The notes: generated by a model not told the origin, from the sequence alone. A stretch of DNA of 64,000 nt from Brevundimonas fontaquae (GCF_017086445.1 NZ_CP070968.1:2232001-2296000), one strand, 5' to 3'. Shown: positions 38,407 through 46,681, counted from the stretch's first letter. Numbers and translations are program-made.

Positions 38407-38961
38407 CTACTCAACGATCGTGATCATGCGGCTGCGCGCGCCGAACAGGGTCGCGAGCTCTTCGAGCCGATCATCAGCAATCAGGGCCTGCTCCGCCCGC
38501 AGATAGACGAGCTGGACACAGAGATTGAGATTGATGGTTATGAGACCATCGAGCCAGCGATCCTGCCCGAGGGCTTCCTGGATGCTTTGCAGCTCGCTCG
38601 CGATGTCACTCGCTGATCCAACCAACGGAAACTGGTCGTCGGCGACAAGCGTCGTCTCTGCGATGCCGAAAGAGGTCACCACGCCGAGATAGATGGGATC
38701 GGTAGACTTGCGGTCGTTCTCGCTCGCGCGCTCGATGGCCACGTCGAAATAGAGATCGACCCACGCACGCGCGTTATTCTTTTTAACGCCACATCGCGCC
38801 AATGCGACCGCCGCCTCAAAGGCGATGGCGTCCTCAACCGTGAAATTCTGCCACCCCGAACCAGGAGACCGCCCACGCATCGGGACATGTTTACGGGCCT
38901 TGAGAAGATTGAAGGCCTCCTCGCTCAACCCCACCAACTTCACTAGCTGCGATCTGCGCAT
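38407..38961 (-). CDS. Hypothetical protein with MerR-like N-terminus, 184 aa
   Basis: The N-terminal 60 residues (QLVKLVGLSEEAFNLLKARK, then GWQNFTVEDAIAFEAA) look like a MerR-type helix-turn-helix that chooses its DNA site. The rest is helical with no domain I recognise. A good promoter (TTGATA-N17-TACCTT) precedes it. It is divergent from the nitrilase-like gene and could control it through the shared 180-nt region, which contains a GATATAACAATATC near-palindrome. Confidence 0.6.
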   Translation of the reverse strand: MRRSQLVKLVGLSEEAFNLLKARKHVPMRGRSPGSGWQNFTVEDAIAFEAAVALARCGVKKNNARAWVDLYFDVAIERASENDRKSTDPIYLGVVTSFGIAETTLVADDQFPLVGSASDIASELQSIQEALGQDRWLDGLITINLNLCVQLVYLRAEQALIADDRLEELATLFGARSRMITIVE

Positions 38962-38986
38962 GCCTTGCTTCTCCGTTTAAGGACGA

Positions 38987-39015
38987 AAGGTATCATGCTG
39001 ATATAACAATATCAA
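38987..39015 (-). promoter_or_regulatory. Sigma-70-type promoter of the MerR-like gene
   Basis: On the minus strand TTGATA and TACCTT are separated by 17 nt. The AT-rich near-palindrome GATATAACAATATC (39000-39013) overlaps it and could be an operator. Confidence 0.6.
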
Positions 39016-39079
39016 TCGGATATTTTTTGAACGCGGCCGGCTCAGCTCGGCGCTTTTTACATTCCTTTTCAATACGTTA

Positions 39080-39108
39080 TTGACATTCCAGCAAATCTAT
39101 GGTATCAT
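39080..39108 (+). promoter_or_regulatory. Near-consensus promoter of the nitrilase-like gene
   Basis: TTGACA (39080-39085) and TATCAT (39103-39108) with 17-nt spacing. It overlaps an upstream in-frame ATG at 39099, so that codon cannot be the start of the transcript's protein; ATG 39141 is the logical start. Confidence 0.8.
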
Positions 39109-39140
39109 GGATTGTTAGCCAAACACATCGAGATCAGTCC

Positions 39141-40145
39141 ATGCTCAGCGAAATGCGCGGCTCACGGCCGGCGCGGATCGTGAGCATTCACGTCAAAGGC
39201 TCCCCCGCCACACGCCCCCGATCGACCGAGCTTCGCCTCGACTTTATGGTCACAATCATGCGCGCCATTCGGCGCCGGGGGTGGCGCGCCCTCGACGCCA
39301 TCGTCTTCCCCGCTGGCTACCTTCGAACGGCAGACTGGCTCGCTCCGGCTCCAACCACACTCAGACGCGCGATGATCGACGCATCTGTCGGCGACATCTG
39401 CGTCCAGGCCGTTCGTAAGCTCAGTGAAGGGTCGCCCGGGTGCGTCATCGTGACAGGGATCGACACCAACCGGTTCCGCCCGTGGGGGTTTCGAGGAGAC
39501 CAGGCTCTAGCGGCATTCAATCAGGATGGCTGTCTCGCGGTCGTCCGAAAAATCTTCCCGACAGATGGCGATACCAATGAATATGGTCGTGCCCCGTATC
39601 TCTTGGACCATGAGGATGCTCTCACCGAAGATCGTTTTCTGCCGCTCCCCAACGGCGACATCGCGATGCTGTGCCTCTGCTACGACAGCTTCGTCTTCTC
39701 CGAACTTGCGCTAGGCCCAACGACCAAGCTGCGAGCCATGCGATACAAGACGGCCGTTCCAGATGGATGGGACGACCTGACGCCAACGGAATCGTGGCTC
39801 TGGCTTTCAGACCTTTACCACCGAATTCGCACTCATTGGCCCCGCGTGCTCCTCAACCCTATCCACGGGTTCGACGCCCCCGGTCGGGAAGTCCTTTGGC
39901 ATCGTCACGGGCTCGCATGCGCCAGCAGCTTCCTCGGCGGCGGCTTAGCAATCGGGGCAGCGCATTATCAAAGAACGCTACCAACCGAGGGCTTCGCCAT
40001 GCTGGCGGCTACACGGGCGCCGCCGGAGCAACTCGGGCTCGCGAACTTTCGAACGGCCTACACGCATGCCCCGACAGATAGCTTCAGCGTTCGGGGCAGC
40101 GGCCGTCGCCCGATGAACGCATTTATTCAGCTCCACGAGGGCTGA
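39141..40145 (+). CDS. Divergent nitrilase-superfamily-like protein, 334 aa
   Basis: The order of motifs follows the carbon-nitrogen hydrolase (nitrilase) fold: a strand LDAIVFPAGY where the family has the catalytic Glu (FPE), then VIVTGIDTN, then AVVRKIFP with Lys137 in the position of the catalytic Lys, then MLCLCYDSFVFSELA with Cys180 in the catalytic ICYDxxF position, then RVLLNPIHGF. Lys and Cys are present, but the Glu is replaced (FPAG, 56-59). It could therefore be a pseudoenzyme or use another acid. The gene has its own promoter and terminator. This assignment is by eye from motifs and remains tentative; the substrate is unknown. Confidence 0.5.
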   Translation: MLSEMRGSRPARIVSIHVKGSPATRPRSTELRLDFMVTIMRAIRRRGWRALDAIVFPAGYLRTADWLAPAPTTLRRAMIDASVGDICVQAVRKLSEGSPGCVIVTGIDTNRFRPWGFRGDQALAAFNQDGCLAVVRKIFPTDGDTNEYGRAPYLLDHEDALTEDRFLPLPNGDIAMLCLCYDSFVFSELALGPTTKLRAMRYKTAVPDGWDDLTPTESWLWLSDLYHRIRTHWPRVLLNPIHGFDAPGREVLWHRHGLACASSFLGGGLAIGAAHYQRTLPTEGFAMLAATRAPPEQLGLANFRTAYTHAPTDSFSVRGSGRRPMNAFIQLHEG

Positions 40146-40166
40146 CTTCGACAGCTCTTACCACCC

Positions 40167-40198
40167 TGCCCCCGCGCCCCAAGCGCGGGGGCATTTTT
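40167..40198 (+). terminator. Rho-independent terminator of the nitrilase-like gene
   Basis: Perfect 10-bp stem TGCCCCCGCG/CGCGGGGGCA with a 7-nt loop, followed by TTTTT. It separates the nitrilase-like gene from the recombinase gene only 21 nt downstream. Confidence 0.9.
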
Positions 40199-40219
40199 GC
40201 ATGCCCAGAAAGGAACTTC

Positions 40220-40795
40220 ATGGCCGGCAGACAAGCAAAGATCCTCACCAGCGGCGAGCTTCGGCGACTGCTCGCACACACTCGGCGCTCCCCGACCCCA
40301 GAGCGAGATCGCGTCATCGTGCTACTCTCGGTCCGCGCCGGGTTGAGAGCCTGCGAGATCGCGGGGTTGGACTGGTCCATGGTCACGGACGCTAGAGGTC
40401 AAGTGTCGAACATCATCGAGCTTAGAGACGCGATCGCTAAGAAGGGATCCGGCCGTCGCATTCCCATCCATCCAGAACTCAGTCAGGCCCTGGTCAAGCT
40501 GGCCCCAAAGGCACTACGCATAGGGCCGGTCGTGCGCTCGCTAAGAGGCGGAGGGATGCGCGCAAACAGTATCGTCAACTGGTTCAGCTGCGCATTTCAC
40601 GCCATTGGCGCGGACGGCTGTTCGTCGCACTCTGGACGGCGCACGTTCGTAACCGCCGCAGCAAAAGCAGCGCACCGCGCCGGCGCAAGCCTCAGGGATG
40701 TCCAACTTTTAGCCGGGCATCAGTCGATCGAGACGACGCAACGCTACATCGATGGCGATAGTCGCGCGCAACATCGATTGGTGCACACGCTGTGA
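40220..40795 (+). CDS. Tyrosine recombinase, catalytic domain only
   Basis: 191-aa phage-integrase-family protein with the complete catalytic set: Arg in RAGLRACEIAGLDW, Lys in AKKGSGRRIP, HxxR in SHSGRRTFVT, the second His in LAGHQS and the Tyr in TTQRYIDG. The N-terminal core-binding (SAM-like) domain of XerC/D or phage integrases is absent, so this is a minimal recombinase. Its GAAAGGAACTTC leader gives a Shine-Dalgarno sequence. The stop overlaps the next gene as GTGA. It may act in element integration or in multimer resolution. Confidence 0.85.
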   Translation: MAGRQAKILTSGELRRLLAHTRRSPTPERDRVIVLLSVRAGLRACEIAGLDWSMVTDARGQVSNIIELRDAIAKKGSGRRIPIHPELSQALVKLAPKALRIGPVVRSLRGGGMRANSIVNWFSCAFHAIGADGCSSHSGRRTFVTAAAKAAHRAGASLRDVQLLAGHQSIETTQRYIDGDSRAQHRLVHTL

Positions 40796-41010
40796 CCCGC
40801 TCGCTTTCTGAGCTGATCGACCCAGTCACGATCGCCATCCATTCCATCGCGTTAGACCCCCAACTAGAAATTGCGGGTATCGATCTCGATGGTGGCCATT
40901 CGGTGCGAGTGACAATTGAAACCACTGCGTTGGCTGATTTTCCGCGTCAGCTTTCCCAATCGAACGGGCTTGTGCTCGTTCTCACGCTGATGGCGCTGGA
41001 TCGAATCTAG
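40792..41010 (+). CDS. Hypothetical protein, 72 aa
   Basis: Starts at GTG 40792 and overlaps the recombinase stop by 4 nt (GTGA), a sign of translational coupling. The product has an amphipathic beginning (SLSELIDPVTIAIHSIALD), then a beta-like stretch, and a hydrophobic end LVLVLTLMALD. No domain recognised. The coupling suggests a job together with the recombinase. Confidence 0.55.
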   Translation: MTRSLSELIDPVTIAIHSIALDPQLEIAGIDLDGGHSVRVTIETTALADFPRQLSQSNGLVLVLTLMALDRI

Positions 41011-41039
41011 CGTCTTCGCCGCAAAAGGCATTTCCTAAA

Positions 41040-41372
41040 ATGACAGACGAAAAGACTGCGCGCATTCGCGAGCTGAACGATCAACTGCGCGCGTCCGGCC
41101 AAGGCGGGCTGATTCTTGTAACGCGAGGGCTGTTGGAATTCGGTTTTCCCTTCGCCGCTCAGGTTCGCGCTGCGATCGCGCGAGAAACCAACTTTCCCGC
41201 TGGTAACGACCCTTATAACGAGCACGATTTCGGCGCGATCGATATCGAGGGCAACCGTGTCCTCTGGAAAATCGATTATTACGATCTGGATCGTCGATAT
41301 GCCTCTGACGATCCGTCAGATCCAAACATCACCCAGCGCGTCATGACCATTATGCTGGCTGATGAGTACTAA
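41040..41372 (+). CDS. DUF3768 protein
   Basis: 110-aa protein of the DUF3768 type, which is common on alphaproteobacterial plasmids and integrative elements. Recognisable blocks are RIRELNDQLRASG, NDPYNEHDFGAI, LWKIDYYD and the end RVMTIMLADEY. No catalytic function is known. Its presence supports a mobile origin of this region. Confidence 0.85.
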   Translation: MTDEKTARIRELNDQLRASGQGGLILVTRGLLEFGFPFAAQVRAAIARETNFPAGNDPYNEHDFGAIDIEGNRVLWKIDYYDLDRRYASDDPSDPNITQRVMTIMLADEY

Positions 41373-41486
41373 GCGCCCCTCAGACCCATCTAGATGTGTT
41401 CCTGATCCATCTAAACGGCTTTTAGATCGGTCAACTGGGCCCAATTCTCGTTTTTCCCCAAAAGCTGTTGTGGGGATTATGTGGTC

Positions 41487-41771
41487 CTATTCGGCGCTTT
41501 TTGGTTCACCGACACGCGTCGCGACCATTGGGATCTTGGAAAGCTCACCAAGACCTACAAGCAGCCGGCCCGCGTCAATGTTTAGGGCGTCAGCCAACTT
41601 CAGAAACTGAATAACGTTGAGACGGACCCGTTCGGATTCAAATTTTCCGATCCAGGAGTGATCGACGCCCAGCCGCTCGGCCAACTGGCGCTGGCTTAAA
41701 CCGGCAGCAATTCTGGCCTCCACAAGCCGCCTGACGAGCTCTCGGTGAGGCTCGGAAAAAGCGACGTTCAT
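41487..41771 (-). CDS. XRE-family transcriptional regulator
   Basis: 94-aa protein with a classic Cro/CI helix-turn-helix: LVEARIAAGLSQRQLAERLG then VDHSWIGKFESERVRL. Short length without an effector domain suggests a phage- or plasmid-type repressor. It is divergent from the lipoprotein gene, and a perfect 15-bp inverted repeat lies between them, 40 nt upstream of its start, a likely operator. Confidence 0.88.
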   Translation of the reverse strand: MNVAFSEPHRELVRRLVEARIAAGLSQRQLAERLGVDHSWIGKFESERVRLNVIQFLKLADALNIDAGRLLVGLGELSKIPMVATRVGEPKSAE

Positions 41772-41810
41772 CGGGGGAAGAACTCAACCATCCCCTTCTC
41801 GCTAGACCCC

Positions 41811-41845
41811 GCCCAGGTTGCTGCTAAAAGAGCAGCAACCTGGGC
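41811..41845. repeat. Perfect 15-bp inverted repeat between divergent genes (candidate operator)
   Basis: GCCCAGGTTGCTGCT and AGCAGCAACCTGGGC are exact reverse complements around AAAAG. It sits between the XRE gene and the lipoprotein gene, where a terminator is not expected. A related 10-bp inverted repeat, AATGTTGCTT/AAGCAACATT, occurs at 43955-43975; both share GTTGCT and AGCAAC half-sites. Confidence 0.75.
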
Positions 41846-41865
41846 GACCTTTGATAGGATTTCAC

Positions 41866-43101
41866 ATGACCCGGCTTCCGCCGGCGGCCCTATTGGCTGC
41901 CATTCCCCTTTCGGCCTGCATCCCGCAATCGCCGGAGCAGGTCTGCGCATCGCCCCAAGTTCACCAGGATGTCATTTCTGTCCTGATCGCCAATCTCGGT
42001 GACTATCGTCTTCTTCTTGGAGATGGCGTTGACGCCGCTATCGCCCGGCGCTCTGACATCGCAGAGATCATCGCAGACGAGATCCAGTTCGCAGATATCG
42101 CCGTCGAAGGGCGAGATCCGCAGATCAAACGTGTCAGCTGTTCAACCACTGTCTCCCCTGCTTCAGGCGATGGTCAGAGCTATCGGTTGGAGTTCACGCG
42201 CCAGAAGGAAGCTGGAGGCCGCGAGTATCTCTATACCACATCGATTTCGGATGGATCTGGTAGCCGGCAAAAGCGCCTTAGACGAGCCGGGGAAGCGACG
42301 GATGCGGCGCAGCCCGCCGATGATCAAGGCAGGATATCCGATCCCTACTCCAGCGACCAAACGCTCTTCGAGCGCGGAGGTTTGAAGTTGGTCAGCAACA
42401 ATGAGGAGAACGACGTCTTCTGCATTGGATGCGAAGGGTCGCGAAGCCGTCGCGCACTGCGGTTGGGGCTCGTTTATTTCACGCAGGCCTGGGGTGACTT
42501 TGTGTTGTTGACCCAAAATACCGGCAATGCCGCAGGCGGAGGGACGACCTATGCGGTCAACCTCAAGACGATGAAGATTAACGATCTCCAAACAAACTCA
42601 GGCGCCGGCCCCACGTTTGAGTTCGAGCGATCTGACGGGGGAGTGATAATCGAGGTTTCCCAAAGCGGTCGAAAGCGAAGGCTTGTCCTGGTCCCGGCTA
42701 CGGCTAGCCCTCAAAGGCCCGAGACAGACCCCGCCCCATCTGAGAGATCCTCACCTCGCTCTGAAGACGCAATCCCTTCGCTAAATCACGACGTCTCAAG
42801 ACCGAGCGCGTCGCAGCCCCCAACCTTCACGCCTGCATCCTGGATTTCCCAGCCAAAGCCTACCATGCCTCAACGCGCGATAGATGCAGGCGTAACTGGC
42901 GCGGCGCTACTGCAGTGCACAGTTACAACCAACGGTCGTCTGGCCGATTGCGGGGCGCTCTGGGAAAGCCCACCGCGATATGGATTAGGTCCCGCAGCCG
43001 TCGCAGGAGCGTTATCATCCGGGAGACTGCGACCTGCCATGTCGGGCAATGATCCCGTGCCTTCAACCATCCGTTTCCATGTGACGTTTGCGGCTCAATG
43101 A
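41866..43101 (+). CDS. Lipoprotein with TonB-C-like C-terminal domain
   Basis: 411-aa predicted lipoprotein. Start ATG 41866 gives MTRLPPAALLAAIPLSAC with lipobox LSAC (Cys18); an upstream start would place the inverted repeat inside the gene. The middle part (about 20-310) is not recognised but has a Pro/Ser-rich linker around 310-330. The last 85 residues follow the TonB C-terminal pattern: PTMPQRAIDAGVTG, VTTNGRLADCG, then LGPAAVAGAL, and STIRFHVTF. TonB-C domains usually sit in energy-transducing proteins; here there is no transmembrane TonB segment, so the domain may bind another envelope protein. Coupled by ATGA to the following gene. Confidence 0.65.
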   Translation: MTRLPPAALLAAIPLSACIPQSPEQVCASPQVHQDVISVLIANLGDYRLLLGDGVDAAIARRSDIAEIIADEIQFADIAVEGRDPQIKRVSCSTTVSPASGDGQSYRLEFTRQKEAGGREYLYTTSISDGSGSRQKRLRRAGEATDAAQPADDQGRISDPYSSDQTLFERGGLKLVSNNEENDVFCIGCEGSRSRRALRLGLVYFTQAWGDFVLLTQNTGNAAGGGTTYAVNLKTMKINDLQTNSGAGPTFEFERSDGGVIIEVSQSGRKRRLVLVPATASPQRPETDPAPSERSSPRSEDAIPSLNHDVSRPSASQPPTFTPASWISQPKPTMPQRAIDAGVTGAALLQCTVTTNGRLADCGALWESPPRYGLGPAAVAGALSSGRLRPAMSGNDPVPSTIRFHVTFAAQ

Positions 43102-43496
43102 CCATGATCATTACAACACTGGCTTCGGCCCTGATTGCGGCTTCCTTTGCCCCGACCGAAATGGCTTCCCAGGCAGTCGCTGGATCTAAGAGTCGTCCAA
43201 GCTCGATCTCTGAGCATCTTCTTTCAGAGTATCGTTCGGTCTGTAACGGCACCAATCCGCGAGGCGGACTTAATCGTATCAATGACCAAGATGAAGACCG
43301 CGACGTCCGAAAACGGTTCGGCTGGACACTAGTGCGAATGGCTGTGTCTTTGGAACGCGGGCCTGAGCACGTTATTCTGACAAAAGAGGATCGAGAGTGC
43401 TTTGTCACGCTGATCGAGCGTTTACATCAGGAGGATATGCTCGACGGTTTAGCGGAGCAACTTGACCAAGACCGGCTTGACAACGAGCAACACTAA
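43098..43496 (+). CDS. Secreted hypothetical protein, 132 aa
   Basis: Begins MTMIITTLASALIAASFA, a signal peptide-like segment, with the ATG overlapping the upstream stop (ATGA). The mature part is hydrophilic and helical (VRKRFGWTLVRMAVSLERG, then ECFVTLIERLHQEDMLDGL). No domain recognised. As it is coupled to a lipoprotein, the two probably work together in the periplasm. Confidence 0.6.
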   Translation: MTMIITTLASALIAASFAPTEMASQAVAGSKSRPSSISEHLLSEYRSVCNGTNPRGGLNRINDQDEDRDVRKRFGWTLVRMAVSLERGPEHVILTKEDRECFVTLIERLHQEDMLDGLAEQLDQDRLDNEQH

Positions 43497-43986
43497 TCCC
43501 CCCCATGCCTGATATCATTCCATTCATTCAGGACTGTGATCCAACAGCTTCCCCTCCCTTTGATTGTTCGCGATCAACATGCGTTTGGGACGTACGACGA
43601 GGAAAACAGCCTGGAGATGACCTCAGGGTAGAATAGGGAAATCGCCTCAGGGCGAGCAAGGGTCAGGCGGTCGAGATTACGTCGGCTTACTCGATACATT
43701 TGCCCCGCGCCAAGATGCCTCACCAGTCTGTATGGGCCGAGGTAGGGTGAGCGGCGGATGGATTAGGTTTGGCGACCACGCAACACGCTTCTCAGGATGC
43801 GAAGCGCATCGCGAAAACTCCGACAGGTTGATGTGAGTGGCAACGGTGGTCACCCAATCGAATCTCAGCGTCGCTTTAGGGCGAACTGCCGGACCGACAG
43901 CGCGCAGTAACCCAAGCACAGTGTGATCTGGACAACGCCGGCTTGTCGCGCGATAATGTTGCTTTAAGCAACATTCCAGGTGATGA
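43497..43986. other. Intergenic region with a palindrome, no gene seen
   Basis: About 490 bases without a supported gene. The right end holds the palindrome AATGTTGCTT-T-AAGCAACATT (43955-43975), 11 nt before the next ATG, where a repressor would overlap the ribosome-binding region. Open frames on the minus strand here lack a Shine-Dalgarno site and resemblance to any family. Confidence 0.45.
43955..43975. promoter_or_regulatory. Palindrome upstream of the basic-protein gene (candidate operator)
   Basis: Perfect 10-bp arms AATGTTGCTT/AAGCAACATT around one base, 11 nt upstream of the start at 43987. It shares half-sites with the XRE-associated inverted repeat at 41811-41845. Confidence 0.5.
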
Positions 43987-44892
43987 ATGCCCCCTAAAAG
44001 CACGCTTCGGAAGCGACAGCGAAACCAAGCGGTTCGTATCGGCGCAGCCAGACGAGAGAAGATAGAGAAGGCTTGTACACGTCCCGACATTACGCCAGAC
44101 GACGCCAAGCGGCTACTCGCCGACGCGGACCCTGCTGATTTTCAACAGTGGTTGGAACAGGTAGCCGAGCTTACTACCAGCCGCCTCGCCCTCCAGGAAC
44201 GCCGCAAGAAGAGCCTTCAGCTCGCCCTCGCCTATCAAGCCCTCCTCCGCCTCGATAGCTTCACAACCGAAGAGCGCGTGACGGTCGTAGAAAGTTTGAT
44301 GCGGCAACTCGAAGCGCTCGATCGAGCAGGGCCTCCGGATAGGCGGGGCGGTAAAGTCAAAAACGCCGACCCGACGACGGTGATCCTAAAAAGCCTTGCC
44401 CTTTATCGAGTCGACGATCCCAGCCATCGAGCGACGCTGAGCAAAGACAAAGCTTTGCTAATTTTCGCCAAGCGTCAGTCAATACCATCTGCTGAGTTCG
44501 AGTCGGCCATCCCTCGACTGCGGAAGGAAATGTCCGCCGCAAAAAGCACGAGGGCTAAGCACGAAACGTCAGCGCCCGCAGCATCGACCCTCAACAGCGC
44601 GGCTTCACACTCTGCGCCGTTCATCAACGGAGCCGCCGCGAAGGCAATATCCAATTCGGCGACTACCGCTGGAGGGCGCACCACGAGAGTTCGCGGACTC
44701 AAAAAGCTGAAGCATCCAGGGGTCTACCTCGCCATCATTGAGGTCGATCCCGACGGAGACGTAGGAATCCGGACACCGTCACGCGCTTTCGGCGAAACCA
44801 ACCGAATGAAGATGATGAAAAAATCAGACGTAAAAGAGGTGATGAGTGATGCAACCACGGTTCTCACTGACTTCGTGAATAGGAGATCATAA
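43987..44892 (+). CDS. Basic hypothetical protein upstream of the HUH gene, 301 aa
   Basis: Begins with a very basic segment (MPPKSTLRKRQRNQAVRIGA) then mostly helical sequence with charged clusters (ALQERRKKSLQLALAYQALL). A low-complexity Ala/Ser region (around 180-225) leads to a small C-terminal domain with VRGLKKLKHPGVYLAIIEVD. No family recognised. The stop overlaps the HUH start (TAATG), so it is translationally coupled to a replication-type endonuclease and might be its DNA-binding partner. Confidence 0.6.
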   Translation: MPPKSTLRKRQRNQAVRIGAARREKIEKACTRPDITPDDAKRLLADADPADFQQWLEQVAELTTSRLALQERRKKSLQLALAYQALLRLDSFTTEERVTVVESLMRQLEALDRAGPPDRRGGKVKNADPTTVILKSLALYRVDDPSHRATLSKDKALLIFAKRQSIPSAEFESAIPRLRKEMSAAKSTRAKHETSAPAASTLNSAASHSAPFINGAAAKAISNSATTAGGRTTRVRGLKKLKHPGVYLAIIEVDPDGDVGIRTPSRAFGETNRMKMMKKSDVKEVMSDATTVLTDFVNRRS

Positions 44893-45305
44893 TGCGTCGA
44901 CAATACGAGGCCTGGCTGACGGAATTCGACCCTGATCTGTTCATGACACTCGGCGCGAATAGACCCGTCTCAAAAGAAATGATGGATCGGACCGCACGTG
45001 AATTTTTTAATCGCGTGCATAGAAAGGGCCTCGGGCCACGCTGGTCAAAAAGGCCAGATTGCGACCGAGGACACGCCATCGGATTTCTCGAACATCCGCT
45101 GACGAATACCCACTTGCACTTAGCTGTCAGGGCCCCGGACCCGATCCAGGACATCATCGTCAACGGCGGCGAGATTTGGAAAGGAATTTTATCGGGCGGC
45201 CACTTCTACGCCGGTCGAGCCGAAAATCCGGAAGCCATCGCGCGCTACGTAACCAAGGATTTCTGGAAGCTTGGTCCGGATGCAGCAGTCTTTCTCTACG
45301 CGTAA
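44892..45305 (+). CDS. Small HUH-type endonuclease (Rep/relaxase-like)
   Basis: 137-aa protein with the three motifs of HUH single-strand nucleases in order: FMTLGANRPV (about 17-26) as motif 1, NTHLHLAV (His74-Leu-His76) as the metal-binding HUH motif, and ARYVTKDF with Tyr119 and Lys122 in the catalytic YxxK motif. The family nicks ssDNA through a Tyr-DNA bond in rolling-circle replication, conjugation or transposition. It is smaller than most Rep proteins and lacks a helicase domain. AGGAGATCATAATG gives a good start, coupled to the upstream gene. Confidence 0.75.
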   Translation: MRRQYEAWLTEFDPDLFMTLGANRPVSKEMMDRTAREFFNRVHRKGLGPRWSKRPDCDRGHAIGFLEHPLTNTHLHLAVRAPDPIQDIIVNGGEIWKGILSGGHFYAGRAENPEAIARYVTKDFWKLGPDAAVFLYA

Positions 45306-46681
45306 AATCGCGAAAATAAGCAAACTGTAATTTGATGGTGAGCGAACTATGACGACCCGGGGCGAAGCGAGGCTCCCCCGGCGAGTAAGGACCTCTCCCC
45401 GACAGGGTGGCGCATCGCCAGAAATTTGTCTGATTGAGGATCAAGGGCTTCAAAAGCTTCTTGAGCGAGTTAAGACTTTCATCTCCACGGTGCACATTTC
45501 GAGAGCTTGTGCTCCAGCACCAACATCTAGAACTTAGCCAGTCGCACAAGAAGAAGTGTTACCCCGGAGGGGGCATACGTCTAACAATATGGCTGATTAG
45601 GCCCCCAGCAAAATGGGCTGAGCGATCGAACTGAGTCGTCGACCATCGGGAACTGGGTTGCCGCTCGTAACCACCAGGCCAACCAGACCAGATTTAGATC
45701 CATGGAATGGGACGCGTAGGTCCGAGGGAAGAACTGACGCGACTCAGTCGGATCGGCCATATCATAGGGCTGATTGCAAGGTACGACGGTCGAAACCGGT
45801 GTCGCTTTAGGTCGCGTGATGACAGGCCAGCACGATCGAAATCGGCAGAGAAATAGGCACTGCACGTCGCCATGAAGCGGCTTGACGTGTCTCTGTTTGT
45901 CTAGCCCCTGACAATCTTTGCACGACGCGACGCAGCAGGTTCGAAGAGGTCATAAACGTCGCGCCCTTAGCCGGAAACGGCCAAACCTGTTTCCAGAACC
46001 GGGGACGGTGGATTGAGCACATTGTGGGTATGTCTGAATCTTCGAGGCGGGCTTTATCTATATCCCCAGGAACGTTGAGATCGATGGCCAGGGAATTTTC
46101 AGCATCGATGAACACACGCTGATGTGAATGCAAGCGGCTGATAAAAATGCAGCCCGCACAGCCTTGAAGAAGGCATACTCGCTGCCTGCTCATCTGACTT
46201 GAATCCACACCTCATCAAGCGGACTCTTGTTCGAACATCGATCAAACCAAAACGGCATGCAATCGACTGGACCATCTAATGCACTTGATCGCGCAAAGCT
46301 TCATTGATGATGCGGCGTGAGACTTTCATTGACCGCGACGAAAAAGGCCAAGCATCAAATTGGAAGCTGAAAGCCTTCCAAATTGCCGGGCCCCTGCAAC
46401 AATAGTCCCACTTTCGTTTTCAGACCGCGTGGTCATAGCGTGTACTCGACGTAATTTCGGACGTCTAACGCTAAGCTGCATCCAAGACATCCAATTCAAG
46501 CCCGCCCCTCAGGACCGAGACCCGTCAACTTACACACCACTACGTCTAAATCACCAAAGCACTTTTGAACTGTAAATATTATATAATCGGCTTTGTTATT
46601 GATCGATAGAGTTGATTAAAACGCGCCTCATGGGCGCTAATTTTACAATTGCTTCAAACGACCTTCAAAGGAAACCAACGC
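45306..46681. other. Gene-poor stretch with hairpins, no supported gene
   Basis: About 1.38 kb of lower-GC DNA. The open frames (for instance 133 codons on the minus strand at 45807-46208) have no Shine-Dalgarno sequence and no family resemblance. Near the HUH gene, CCGGGG...CCCCGG (45357-45381) forms a hairpin with an inner AGC/GCT stem, a possible nick-site context. Near 46350-46385 AATTGGAAG...CTTCCAAAT forms another imperfect hairpin. A TATAAT lies at 46582-46587, the likely -10 of the next gene. Confidence 0.5.

Noticed and set aside
45807..46208. 133-codon minus-strand frame in the gene-poor part of the element
   Set aside because: No ribosome-binding site, no domain, and composition unlike its supported neighbours.
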